Below are positions 1-10,099 of a stretch of DNA of 20,042 bases, one piece after another; position 1 is the stretch's first letter; every line of letters begins with the position of its first letter. The notes below the pieces were generated by a model, which worked only from the letters and a program-made list of their open reading frames with translations, was not told the origin of the DNA and did no database searches. The stretch covers positions 1-20,042 of the forward strand of contig JAYMTF010002019.1 of NCBI GenBank assembly GCA_036897485.1, read 5' to 3'. This DNA is from Pelargonium nanum. Its lineage: Eukaryota > Streptophyta > Magnoliopsida > Geraniales > Geraniaceae. The position numbers and the translations under genes are program-made.

Positions 1-2
1 TT

Positions 3-149
3 TTGACTAATGATATGTTGTTTCGTGAGTACGCATGCCCATTTCCAAGACAAAGCGCAAGTTCAAGCCCCGAAGACCCAATCAAAGAAGTCAATAAACA
101 TGAAAGAGCATCCGATCAAGCGTCCAAGTTTGATATGAAGACTTTGTGA
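3..149 (+). CDS. possible C-terminal exon of an unidentified gene (partial)
   Basis: An open frame runs from the window edge (frame starting at base 3) for 48 codons to a TGA at 147-149. The stretch is visibly richer in G+C than the AT-rich sequence that starts at about base 150, as expected at a coding-to-3' flank boundary. The tail is polar and Ser/Lys/Glu-rich and matches no family I recognise. An open frame this short arises by chance fairly often, so this is only a hint that a plus-strand gene ends here. It could also be part of a repeat. Confidence 0.25.
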   Translation: MTNDMLFREYACPFPRQSASSSPEDPIKEVNKHERASDQASKFDMKTL

Positions 150-572
150 AATCGTGTATTGTATTTTAGTTAACCCCGATCAAATCTAGTAAAACAAGTA
201 TAATTCAAAATAGAGTAAGTAGTACTCTTTTATTCCCATATAATTTTATTTTGAGAATATTTAAGGAGAAATTTTTTATTGTAGTATACTAGTATAAACC
301 TCGTCAGAGTTAGCATAATCTTAAAATAAAATAATATTGTTAATCCATTTGAGTCGCACTTGTGCAAAATTTAATTTAGGTTTTACTTCAATGACTTGTT
401 ATAGTTGCAAAGATAATAGTGAATTTTTTAAAATATTTTTTCTTGATTTTACGTAATAATAAAAAGTTATAAAAATATCAAAATTTTATTTTGAAATTAT
501 CATAAAAGATATTTTCAACATAATAGGCCATATTTTGAACTTAAACCAAACTATTTTTATTGAATTTCTTTT

Positions 573-612
573 GAACTAAATCTTACAATTCAAATTATAT
601 ATGTTCACGAAT
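573..612 (+). repeat. diverged direct repeat, copy 1
   Basis: This 40-bp stretch recurs at 675-714 (offset 102) with about five to seven mismatches. Both copies read g-a-R-c-t-a-a-a-t followed by t-t-c-a-a-a-t-t-a-t-a-t and t-g-t-t-c-a-Y-g-a-a-t. A neighbouring block at 615-671 also resembles 842-896. Together these suggest an old local duplication of AT-rich sequence. No terminal inverted repeats or target duplications were seen, so no element class is assigned. Confidence 0.5.
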
Positions 613-674
613 TTCAATTCAACACATCAACTTTTGATTTCAAAATTATATCATTTTCCGTCTAAATTTATATT

Positions 675-714
675 GAGCTAAATGTTATAGTTCAAATTAT
701 ATGTGTTCATGAAT
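675..714 (+). repeat. diverged direct repeat, copy 2
   Basis: Second copy of the 40-bp repeat at 573-612. See that entry for the pattern and for the weaker related block at 842-896. Confidence 0.5.
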
Positions 715-1226
715 CAATATAAATCATTAATTACCCTTTTTTTATTTGAAAAAAAGTTAAATCGTAATCACTCAAAAACAAAAAAAAAAAAAGGAAAAAA
801 TAACATAAATTGTGAATGTTAGAGTAAAAATAATTTATTTTAAGTTCAACACATCATTTTTTAGTTCAAAATAAATTAATTTTCAATAAAATTTATGTTT
901 CATTTGTAATTTCTCAAGGATGATGATTATTGTCACAATTGATGAAAACTATCATGTTTTCATATAAAATAAAATCAAAACTATATTTGTTAGTATATAT
1001 GAATTTGTCATGTGATCATGTAATTTAGTTATACAATAATCTAATACTTTTATTTTATATATCATCACATCTTTCAACTATATATGCAATAGAGTTTAAC
1101 TTAAAATCACAATTAAACAATTACATCATTTCAAACTTGTAAACTATTTGTGATAAAAATTAATAATTGTAAGTTACATGTAAGATGAAATAAGTGAAAA
1201 AGAAATAGAGAAAAAAAAGTGTAAAA

Positions 1227-1337
1227 GTCTCACATTGGAAACTCACAGAACATAGAGTGAATTGCTATTATATAAATTGATAGCTTGTCCCACATTAAAA
1301 AAATGAAGAAAAATTGGGATGTGTACCTACTATATAA
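1227..1337 (+). promoter_or_regulatory. two successive USE-like plus TATA motif pairs (snRNA-type promoter architecture)
   Basis: GTCTCACATTG at 1227-1237 is followed about 32 nt later by TTATATAA (1268-1275). GTCCCACATTA at 1287-1297 is followed 33 nt later by TATATAA (1331-1337). The motifs resemble the plant snRNA upstream sequence element (RTCCCACATCG), and 33-35 nt is the usual USE-to-TATA spacing of RNA polymerase II snRNA genes. No U1, U2, U4 or U5 sequence was recognised downstream near 1360. The pair may drive an unrecognised RNA, be a relic, or belong to a dispersed repeat that carries this motif. Confidence 0.4.
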
Positions 1338-2275
1338 ACCACAACTGTATTAATAGAAGTTATTGTGTACTAATAAGAATTATTATTGTTCTACTACTTA
1401 TTACTTATTTTCATAAGTATAACTATTACTAAACGTTATTAGTTAATAATAATATTTGTTTAACTCCTAGAAAATGAAAAGACATATATCTCGAATTGTT
1501 TCATTTGAAGAAAATAGCTTATGTGTCATTCTCTTCGTCACTTTCATCAAATTTAATATACTATAGTATGAATTTCATCCATATAGAAATGTGTTCTAAT
1601 AAACTCAAGAAATACTGACTGACTTATTATATAATTCATGTATAACCAACTTTTTAAAAAAAGAAAAGAAAACATTTATTTTGAACAAAAACTCAACTCA
1701 AATATGACATTTATTTTATGACAAATGGAATATCAATCACCAATTCTTCAAATTATTATTAGATCCAACACGATGTTACATAAAAATTATTGAGTGTCTG
1801 GATTCTCAGTTATGATTTATTGACTGAGACTCTCGGCAAGAGACAAAATAAATGAATCTGGACGGGTGCTCCGTGCCCATAAATTCATTGGTCACCTCAT
1901 TGACATGAATTTATTGGTGGAGAGTTTGAACCCATCACTACTATTTTTCTCTCATAATTATTTCCTCTTTATTTTGTTATGCTCTTTAGATTTTACTCAA
2001 TGACAATGTGACGCCAAAAATGAACCAAACCATTTATTAATTATGACTGAATCTTCCATGTGTGCGTTCATGAGAGTTTCTAATTTTGCCTTTTCTTTTT
2101 GTTCTCCATTCCCAATTTGACCATGTAAACCCAGAAAGCTCAAAACCAACCGTTGGGTTGGTGGGAGGTAGTTGTTACATACCTGAACTGCTCAACCTTG
2201 CTTTCCAAGTCTACTTCTTTTTCCTGTAAAATATTAAGTTGAAGTTTTCAAATTCTTGCTTACATCTTACTTCTG

Positions 2276-2630
2276 CAAATATAATACATACTCACACACA
2301 TATCTTATGTAAACTGTGCATCACTATCAACTACTTGTTAGCTTCACTTTGAATTCATATATTTCATGTTCTTATTTGTTATTTTATCAAATGTCTTTCT
2401 CATTCTTGTTGCCAATTTCTGTCACCAAACCTCAATTTTGCTCACCTGGTCAAATGGGGTGGTGGGTCAATTTCAGAAATGGAGAAGGAATCAAACTTCT
2501 AAAGGGTATACATTTCTGGGTTCAATTCATTTTCTGTGATAAAGCTAAAATCAACAAAAAATACTGTACTTTTTATGTAGTATAGGTGGTTTGGGCAACT
2601 TTGAATTGTTATTAGGAGGCTGGTGGTTTA
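2276..2630 (+). promoter_or_regulatory. probable core promoter and 5' leader of the O-fucosyltransferase gene
   Basis: A TATA-like TATAATAC lies near 2280-2287. Downstream sequence is T-rich and leader-like up to the ATG at 2631. An in-frame TAG at 2613-2615 closes the frame upstream, which supports that ATG as the start. A possible leader intron could run from the donor-like ggtatac near 2505 to an acceptor-like ttatgtag ending near 2580; this is speculative. The 89-codon open frame at 2316-2585 is rich in Phe, Ser and Tyr and looks like chance. Confidence 0.3.
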
Positions 2631-5600
2631 ATGGGAAAGGTCGGGTCTCCGAGAAGTCCTCGTCCTGAATCAAAGAAGGATGGATCGTCGTTTGGGATCA
2701 ATGACTATCATCGATGCTCCGAAACCCTAGTTTCGGGCAGTGATCCTTCTCTCGGTAGGAGGGTGTATGGCGGAGATCACCATTGCAACAAAAATATGGT
2801 GGTTTTCGGGTTGAAAAATGACCCTGCAGCTGCTAAATTGGGTTCATGTAAGGGGTTTTATGTGGGGAAGAAACATATTTGGCTTCGTAAGCATGTGAGG
2901 TCAATTGCTTTTATGGTCGGGCTGATGGGATTTTTGTTCCTGCTTGATTCTCTTATGGTGTCTGTTTTTGATTCAATGCGTCTTCAGCATAGCTCGAACC
3001 CGAGAAATTCTAGAGCACTTGAGGTATATATAACATTGCGTATTGTTGTTATGATAAGACATGGGTTGCAATTCTATAGAGTTTGTTCTTTCCTTGATTT
3101 CTTGCACATTTACATGTATTTTCACATTGAATTTGATATCGTAATGTTGTCATTTTGAAAGGAAGTAGGTAGGTTTCTTCACTTATGTTGCATACCGTCA
3201 TATTTAGGATTCGAACATTGAATTTCAATTGCTTCCTACTAATTTCGCCAATGTTTAATTGTTTTTTTTATTTTGTGAAGGAGGGGAGAGATGTTTACAT
3301 TAGCGAACGAAAAGGACCAATACAGATGTACAGCCGGCTTCTAAATTTGGCTGCTAGCTCTCTTGCAGAGGTTTGCTTCATAACTTCTACATTTTTGTTA
3401 ATTACTTATGTTGGCTAAAATTTGAAACCTTTGTATTATGTTCTAGAAAGAGTTTAAGCAAGAATCATCAAATTTCTGGGAGGAACCATATCCGCAAGCA
3501 TCTACATGGAAACCTTGCGCTGCTGAGAGAAGCTCAAGTAATCAAGGTTTTCGTTTTTTTTATTCCTTGGTTTGATGTATGAGAAAGTCATATGAATCTC
3601 CCCCTTTACTATATGCTTAAAGCTGACATTTGATATTAGTCTAATGTTTTGTTTTCTGATAGAAAAACCATATCGAAGCAATGGTTATATCATAATCAGC
3701 GCAAATGGTGGTCTCAATCAACAACGAGTTGCTGTAAGTATCAGAACTCCTTGTACTCGTTTGTAATGATCGAAGCAGAGTGGATTTTCTTTTTGTTTCT
3801 CCTATGAAACATAGATGTAGAAAACTTTAGCATAAGTTTCAAATACGAGGTATATATAACATTGCATCTGTGCATGTTCACTGAATCTGAATTCTCATGT
3901 TTTTGCGGCCCTGATGAAATGTGAAGACTTGCATTCTGAAAATCATGCTCAGAACTGAAGTAGAAAACCCCCAAGGAGCGGAGCTTTAGCTTTGTTAGCC
4001 TATTTAATCTTGTCTATGGACTGTATTCGAATTATCGTGATTTGTCTAAGGCCTATCATGCTATTAACTTTCAAATACCTCTATCAGTTACAAAGCTGAT
4101 TGAAGCACTGTTAATCCCTGCAGATTTGCAATGCTGTGGCAGTGGCTTCTCTGCTGAATGCAACTCTCGTTCTTCCAAAATTTCTATACAGCAACGTATG
4201 GAAGGATCCTAGGTAACATTACTCTTTCTTTTCACTGGTTTCAGTTCACAGATACGTGCACGAACAAAGCGTTGACACATTTTATGAACCTGCAGCCAGT
4301 TTGGTGACATTTACCAGGAAGATTATTTTATGAATATCTTGAAGGATGACATAAATATTGTAAAGGAGCTCCCTGATTATCTGAAATCACTAAACATTGA
4401 GGCAATCGGTAGCCTAGTATGTTATTCTCTTACTTTGTCTCTCGCTTCATATGAATAAACAGCAGCTAAAACGAGAGTCTCAATCGTTTTTTTTGCCTTC
4501 CTTTTCAGATTACGGATGCAGATATTGTGAAGGAGGCAAAGCCTGATGATTATTTCAGAGTTGCTCTTCCTCTCCTGTTACAGAATGAGGTTGTTCACTT
4601 TCTCGGTTATGGAAATCGACTTGGCTTTGACTCGTTGCCATTTAATCTTCAGGTGAAGCACATTTCTCGTAATTTTTCTGCATAATAGCTACTACATAGC
4701 AATTGCCAACATGTTCTTGATCAATTTGTTGCAGAGATTAAGATGCAAATGCAACTTCCATGCATTGAAGTTTGCCCCGAAAATTCAAGAAATCGGTTCC
4801 TTGCTGGTTAGGAGGATAAGAAAGTATGATGCAGCCCGGAGCATGTTAGACAAACAATTGCTCGGAAACTTCATGCCTGTTCTCTCAAAAGACCATGCTG
4901 TTGCTGCAAGAAGACCCTCTAAATATCTTGCTTTGCACATGAGATTTGAAATGGACATGGTAGCCTATTCCCTTTGTGATTTTGGAGGTGGAAAAAATGA
5001 GAAAAAGGAACTTCAAGCCTACAGGGAAGTCCATTTTGCTCTACTCATCGATCGCCTCAGAAAGTCGAAGTATGTTCGTTTTTCTTTTCCTTCATCATTC
5101 TTGCCTGTGTGGATGAATAGTCATACTCATTTCGAGTTGTGATGTATGTGATTTATCGATATATCTTTTCGTGTTACTGAGTATTTCAGGCCTATATCTC
5201 CAGCAAAACTGAGAAAGTTAGGAAAATGCCCATTGACACCCGAAGAAGCCGGACTTGTTCTTGCAGCACTTGGTTTCAAGCGCGAAACCTACATTTATCT
5301 TGCCGGATCTCAAATATACGGGGGAGAATCCAGGATGAAATCCTTCACTAGTCTCTATCCGAACTTGGTCACTAAGGAGACTCTTCTGACGCCTAGTGAA
5401 CTCGAACCTTTCAGGAATTTCTCTTCTCAGGTAAAACCTCGTCTTGAACCCGCCCAAGAGAGATTATAACATGTTTGCTCTCAGTGTTCGCGCATTAAAC
5501 GTGCTAGTTTATGCAGATGGCAGCGTTGGACTTCATTGCATGTGCTACTGCTGATGTATTCGCCATGACAGACTCGGGGAGCCAACTATCTTCATTGGTG

Positions 5601-5828
5601 TCTGGATTCCGAACATACTATGGTGACGGTAAAGCTCCCAACCTGCGACCCAACAAGAAAAGGTTAGCAGCTATTTTGTCAAAGAATCGGACAATAGAGT
5701 GGAACGATTTTGAAGATAGAGTTAGGAAGATGATCGAGGAAGGTCAAAGAATGCGCGCCAGGGGATATGGTCGAAGCATTTATCGGCAGCCTATGTGTCC
5801 AGAATGCATGTGCAAACCCATTTCTTGA
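2631..5828 (+). CDS. O-fucosyltransferase family protein (plant GT-type, ten exons)
   Basis: Coding exons by splice sites and frame: 2631-3023, 3281-3370, 3447-3546, 3663-3733, 4124-4212, 4296-4416, 4509-4652, 4735-5069, 5190-5430, 5517-5828. All introns are GT-AG and the phases join cleanly, giving 631 aa, a usual length for plant members. The N-terminal 90 residues are basic and Ser-rich, followed by one hydrophobic segment at about 91-113, consistent with a type II Golgi anchor. Family motifs are ANGGLNQQR (residues 208-216), NATLVLP in exon 5, HMRFEMDM (404-411, with the arginine of the donor-binding motif), and TDSGSQL (546-552) near the C-terminus. By family, it should transfer a deoxysugar, nominally fucose from GDP-fucose, to a glycan or protein in the Golgi. 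Some plant relatives have other roles such as mannan synthesis or rhamnosyltransfer, so the substrate is not settled. No disruption was seen. The gene converges on the transporter gene. Confidence 0.9.
3847..3865 (+). repeat. 19-nt exact copy of the exon 1 splice-donor region inside intron 4
   Basis: The 19 bases at 3021-3039, spanning the last codon of exon 1 and its GT donor, recur exactly at 3847-3865 in intron 4 of the same gene. Flanking bases do not match. The sequence is partly low complexity (gaggtatatataacattgc), so chance is possible. The copy has a donor-like GAG|GTATAT context. Confidence 0.5.
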
Positions 5829-5906
5829 GCCTTTTTCTTCCATACTTCATTCTTTCATGTATATAGATAAAAACTCAACAGAATGTGAATGTGAATGAGA
5901 AAATTA

Positions 5907-5918
5907 ATAAGCTTTATT
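5907..5918. terminator. adjacent polyadenylation hexamers for two convergent genes
   Basis: The near-palindrome aataagctttatt places AATAAG on the plus strand (5907-5912, about 80 nt after the O-fucosyltransferase stop). It places AATAAA on the minus strand (5918-5913, about 185 nt after the transporter stop). Both lie where plant near-upstream elements are expected. Plant poly(A) signals are loose, so actual cleavage sites are inferred only. Confidence 0.45.
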
Positions 5919-6100
5919 GGATAAAACCACAACAAATCTGAGCTTTTTATACAAAATCAATGACAAGGCAAAGTTGTCATTTTCAGCAGTTTTCACACAG
6001 ATTGCTCTCTTCCCTCTCTCACACATTCCTCTCACAATCACAATCTTGATCCGGAAATGATGCTTTTCCTCTAACAATCTCGCATTCTCTCGCTACTACT

Positions 6101-9100
6101 TCATGACGGAGGGAAAAACCGGTTTAGGTTGAATGGGAGAGTGTAGAACTCCTCATTCCGGCTGTCGCCTTTGAATGTTCGGAACTTGACCCACCATGGC
6201 ATTCCTCTATCCCTAGCACTGTCCTTGTAATCAAGTGTATTGTCCAAGAAAACCGCTACGATCAAGGCCACAGTTGGAGATGAGCAGAATATGGTGTTGA
6301 TGAAATCATTGAACTGTGCATGGATGAAACAGAAATTAGAATGTATGGATGGACAAAAGTAACAGTTTCAAAGGTGTTTTGTTATTTTCGGGACATTAAG
6401 ATGAACTCACCCATCCAGCATTGGTATGAGCAGGGCCATGAAAGGCCTTGGCAGTGTATTCCCTGAAGTATTCAGGAACTGATAGACCTAAGAAGAGCGC
6501 AACGCCGACGATAAAGAGGTTCCTCATTGAGTTCATGTTTGTAAATTGCAAAAATGACAGCCCCACAGATGCTGGAACAACAATAGATTATAAATATTAG
6601 ATCAGCAAACCAAATAATGTTAATGCATAAGACTAAAAAGTGAATTCATGCTCACCAACAAAACCAAATAAAACACAGTATATGGCAGCAAAAATGGGGA
6701 AGGGTATTGATGCAAATAAAGCTCCAAATTTTCCTGCAGGAATCAGCATAATGTGTTAAAAGTGAACTACGAAATTCGTGAACGAGAGAGTCAATATCAT
6801 GTCCTATACGCTAAGATCGACTAACCTAGCATTGAGAAGAATATCATAAAGCCAGCTGATATTTGAATAACCCTGCGACTTCCAACCCGAGTGCTTCCAA
6901 GAAGACCGACATTTTCTCTGTAGTTTTGTTTATCCAAGAAATTAGTCTACCAGCAACCAATTGAGAAGATCAAGAGCAAAAAAGAAGAAGCAAAATACTT
7001 ACACAGACACTGTTGATCCGGACAATGTTCCAAAGAGGCCATCAAGCAGGATCCCGATTCCCTACATGGCATAGTCAAATAGATAAGCTCCCTACACAAC
7101 TAGAACTATGTTGAATGATTCAATTTTTCATTGCAGTAGAGCTATGTCTATAAATTACTGACCTGCCAACCAATACCACGGCTAAGGACATGAGCTGGAG
7201 GTGGTGTGGCACTAGCCAAGCGCGATGCAGCTTTGTAAGCTCCTGTTGACTGTAAATAAATGGAGATTAGAGTTAAACACAGTTGGTCGAACAATATCAG
7301 TTGCTTCGACTCCTGGGGTTTTTGCCGGAGTTTACCTCAATAAGTGAGACTAGTACAGCAGCCATCATTCCAAAAGCATGACCAGCATCGAATGTTGGAG
7401 CACCCCATTGAAGAGGGTATGGGATCTTTATCCTGTAGCAGCATTACAATCCTGGTAAGCTGAAAGTCCTTGAACTTGAAATAGAAAATGGTTTTCAATA
7501 GAATTTGAAAGACTAGCATTGGTACCATGGAGCTGAAGAAATAAGGTTGGCCTTGTCAGTTCTGCAATTTATTTGGGTAAGTTCTGGACGATGTTTGTAT
7601 GCACCACTAGCTGTCAAGAGGTGTGCATATGCCCATATCACAGTGACGGCTAAAAGCAGGGCAAAACGTTCCAGAATTGGTAATTGTCTTGCATGAAAAT
7701 TCTTCAAATACTGCACATTACCAAAATTATAGCACAACCCAAAATTAGACGATTATATATATGTCTTCCTCGAACTCAAGATCCAGATGCTAAAATGAAA
7801 TTTTCAGTTTGCATTTGACCCCAACAAAGGCACTAGTTCAAAGATGGTCATTTCTTTGAATATTGCTAGTTGTTTGACAAGTTGGTGTTACTTTTAAAAG
7901 TCACCAGATAAATTACTCCAGCTATCTTTCATGGTACACTAAACATTCAATACTACCTATTTAAAATCGCATCTACTACTCTTTTACATTGAATGCAAAA
8001 TCACAGAGACTGAAAATTTTACCTGGGAGCAAGCTATAAATAGGATTAGCATTGGAACACCAATTTCTACACACCTCCCAACCTGAAAGGTGTCAGTGAA
8101 GCAAGAAGTCGAGTGTAAATAAATAAAATTTATCATTCATGTCAAGTTTGAGAAATGAAAGTAATGGATGATGACTGTTTCCATACCACAGGAAAGCCTC
8201 TGTCAAACATGCCAAAACCCACCAATGCAATTACTGGAACCATTCCAAGTGGGCTGAAGAACCTGGAAGAAGGGCAAAAATGTCCTTATATTATATTTGG
8301 TTCAGAAATATACTATTTACATTACCAATTGTAGTAACAGAGTTTGTCTCTTTGATTGTAGTGACCATGAAATATACAAATTTGAAATATGTATACCTTG
8401 AACATATGGCCCACATCTGACTGTAACCCAGAATTATTTGTATGCTAGATGATACAATGAGTGCACCTTGAACTGCTCTCATGGTACTTAAGAATCTCTG
8501 GAAATACAAAACATACTATAAGTTTTCTTCCAAAAAACCATAATATTCTGGAAATTTTGATTCTAGTAATGGTGCATTTTTTTTACAAGAAGACACTACT
8601 ATCAACTTTTGACTCATAATCAGATATCCTGTCCAAAGATTTGGAATGCAGTTAAATGATTACAAGCCCTTTACACCAAGCTAGTCAAAAAGCAAATTAG
8701 GTAAGTGGGTCACCACAAATATTTACTCAAAACTTGATCTTTTCTTCACAGTTTTATTGAGCTTCAACAACCTAGCAACTAGTAAGCATTTGCAAATTAA
8801 TTGCTGAGATAAAAGAAAAGGGCAAATGGAGCTAACCTCATGATCATCCTCAATCCTCATCAATGATGAATCACGAATTATGGAAATAATAGGCACCATG
8901 AATGCATAGGACCCTCCAATAACAGTAGGCAATCGGGTTCCGAACAGCGTCTGCAGTAGGGTATTAATTCCCTCAACAAAAAGCAGTGTCTGCACCACCC
9001 TCACCTTATCACCCTGAAAAATCAAAGTAATAGCCAATTAAATATACCAATTCCTTCAAGCTTAGATCATTTCAATGAGTTTCTTTAATGGGTCTCTCAT

Positions 9101-9733
9101 CATTCTCCTAGCTCACTCAAGCCTATGCATCATAATTGAACTAGTCCCAACTTTCTAATTACTTTGATACATAACATTAATATCTCTATAAAACACCAAA
9201 TCCTTGAAGCTTTAATTGTTTCAATAGTTCCTTTTATGGGTCTCTCATCATCTACTGCATTCAAGCTTATGCATCCTAGTTCATAACTGACTACTGATTT
9301 TCCCAAATTTTCGAATCAATAGGATGCTACAAAACAACCTTTAACATATTTTTTTTATCAGCAAGCGTAACAATCAAGGCTCGAAACCTGAGACCTCAAG
9401 AGAACACCCTTTAACATATGAAATTTAAGCATGACTTACATCATTGCCACCCATCAAAGGAACAAGAAATGAAGGAATCATCACAGCAGTCCCCAAAGCC
9501 AAAATGTAATGCTGAAAACCCAGAGCTATAGCCTCCCCTGTTTCACAAAACAAAAGACCCACAAACAAAACCATTAAATCTTCAAAAACCAACCAATCTG
9601 TGAAACAAAACAAAAACAAAAAAACAAAAATGAACCCACCCCATGATGGGTTTGAGTCAATACAGTACTCCAAACCCTGAAGCTGGTCCATGGGAGGATG
9701 TGAAATCTCCTCTGGCTTTGGTGGTGTTGCCAT
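6101..9733 (-). CDS. nucleobase-ascorbate transporter (NAT/NCS2 family), NAT1/NAT2-like, fourteen exons
   Basis: Coding exons in transcript order: 9733-9640, 9537-9440, 9013-8837, 8497-8397, 8262-8187, 8082-8023, 7710-7526, 7432-7336, 7249-7163, 7061-7003, 6917-6826, 6733-6656, 6571-6411, 6313-6101. All splice sites are GT-AG and the phases fit, giving 525 aa, the usual family length. The family predicts a multi-pass plasma-membrane symporter for purines and uracil; despite the name, most plant members carry nucleobases rather than ascorbate. Key features are the QH pair in the first membrane segment (Q40, H41), GTRLPTVIGGSYAF in exon 3, the conserved acidic E296 in SLIESTGAY, and the NAT signature E-N-x-G-x4-T-R at residues 346-355. 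The start is the ATG before ATPPKPEE; upstream in-frame codons lack an ATG. Overall wording is closest to Arabidopsis NAT1 and NAT2. No lesion was seen. Intron 2 holds a tandem duplication and a SINE. Confidence 0.94.
9045..9335. repeat. diverged tandem duplication in transporter intron 2 (period about 148-149 bp)
   Basis: Two units lie end to end. The first contains ccttcaagctt at 9053, then tttcaat, atgggtctctcatcat at 9088 and aagcctatgcatc. The second contains ccttgaagctt at 9202, then tttcaat, atgggtctctcatcat at 9236 and aagcttatgcatc. The matching landmarks keep the same order at offset 148-149. The copies have diverged by substitutions and small indels, so the duplication is not recent. 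No coding content. Confidence 0.75.
9338..9349. repeat. SINE target-site duplication, left copy
   Basis: The 12-mer cctttaacatat is repeated exactly at 9408-9419 across the 58-bp SINE insert. Flanking bases differ. Confidence 0.75.
9350..9407 (-). mobile_element. short (5'-truncated) tRNA-derived SINE in transporter intron 2
   Basis: The 58-bp insert is flanked by the identical 12-mer cctttaacatat at 9338-9349 and 9408-9419, a convincing target-site duplication. On the minus strand it contains gaggtctcaggtttcgagcc, which resembles a tRNA B box (GGTTCGANNCC) with one extra T, and ends in a short A run (7 A, plus-strand T at 9350-9356). The order B box, short 3' region, A tail and direct repeats is that of a SINE copied by LINE machinery. 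The A-box half is absent. The core also occurs at 19898-19918. The transporter's exons are untouched. Confidence 0.75.
9408..9419. repeat. SINE target-site duplication, right copy
   Basis: Exact partner of the 12-mer at 9338-9349, directly after the 5' end of the minus-strand SINE. Confidence 0.75.
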
Positions 9734-10068
9734 GGATTCCCAAAATGAGAAAACTTTCAAAAAAAACCCAAATGGGTATCTCCAGAATCAACCAAAGAAT
9801 CTCACAAAGGCCTCAGATGGATCTTCCCAGAGATGGGTTCTCTTTAAAATGGATCAAAACTGAATCAATGAACTAGCAAGAAGAAAAGTGAAGAAAAAGC
9901 AGAGGATTGATTGATTGGTGATGGAATCAAAAGAGAAATGGAAAAAAATAAAAACCCAGAAATGTGAGAGAGTGAGAGAGAGAGCTCAAGTTGTGTTGTG
10001 GTGTGAAAGGTGTGAGAGAAAATTGCAGTTGCCGCCCACTATGTGCCTCTCTGCTTCAGCTTCTCTCT

Positions 10069-10075
10069 CTATATA
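10069..10075 (-). promoter_or_regulatory. TATA box candidate for the transporter gene
   Basis: On the minus strand TATATAG lies about 335 bp upstream of the ATG, embedded in a CT/GA-rich tract (10050-10100) typical of plant core promoters. Transcription would start near 10040, giving a leader of about 300 nt. The leader includes a GA-type microsatellite at about 9967-9983. Confidence 0.4.
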
Positions 10076-10099
10076 CTTAGGTTTCTCTCTCTGTTTCTG

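Larger units (their letters stand above)
150..2275. other. AT-rich intergenic spacer
   Basis: No credible coding frame is present on either strand. The sequence is strongly AT-rich with A and T runs, for example at 780-792. It contains diverged direct repeats (573-896), paired USE/TATA motifs (1227-1337) and a 10-bp inverted repeat at 1879-1888 and 1905-1914. The last few hundred bases probably include promoter sequence of the O-fucosyltransferase gene. Confidence 0.6.

Noticed and set aside
1879..1914. 10-bp inverted repeat (ATAAATTCAT / ATGAATTTAT) as a MITE end
   Set aside because: Arms are only 17 bp apart with 16 bases between them, AT-rich, with no target duplication.
2316..2585. 89-codon open frame upstream of the O-fucosyltransferase gene
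   Set aside because: Phe-, Ser- and Tyr-rich product with no motif, in T-rich leader or promoter sequence; fits chance.
9643..9876. 77-codon plus-strand frame over transporter exon 1
   Set aside because: Antisense shadow of the transporter; no family features.
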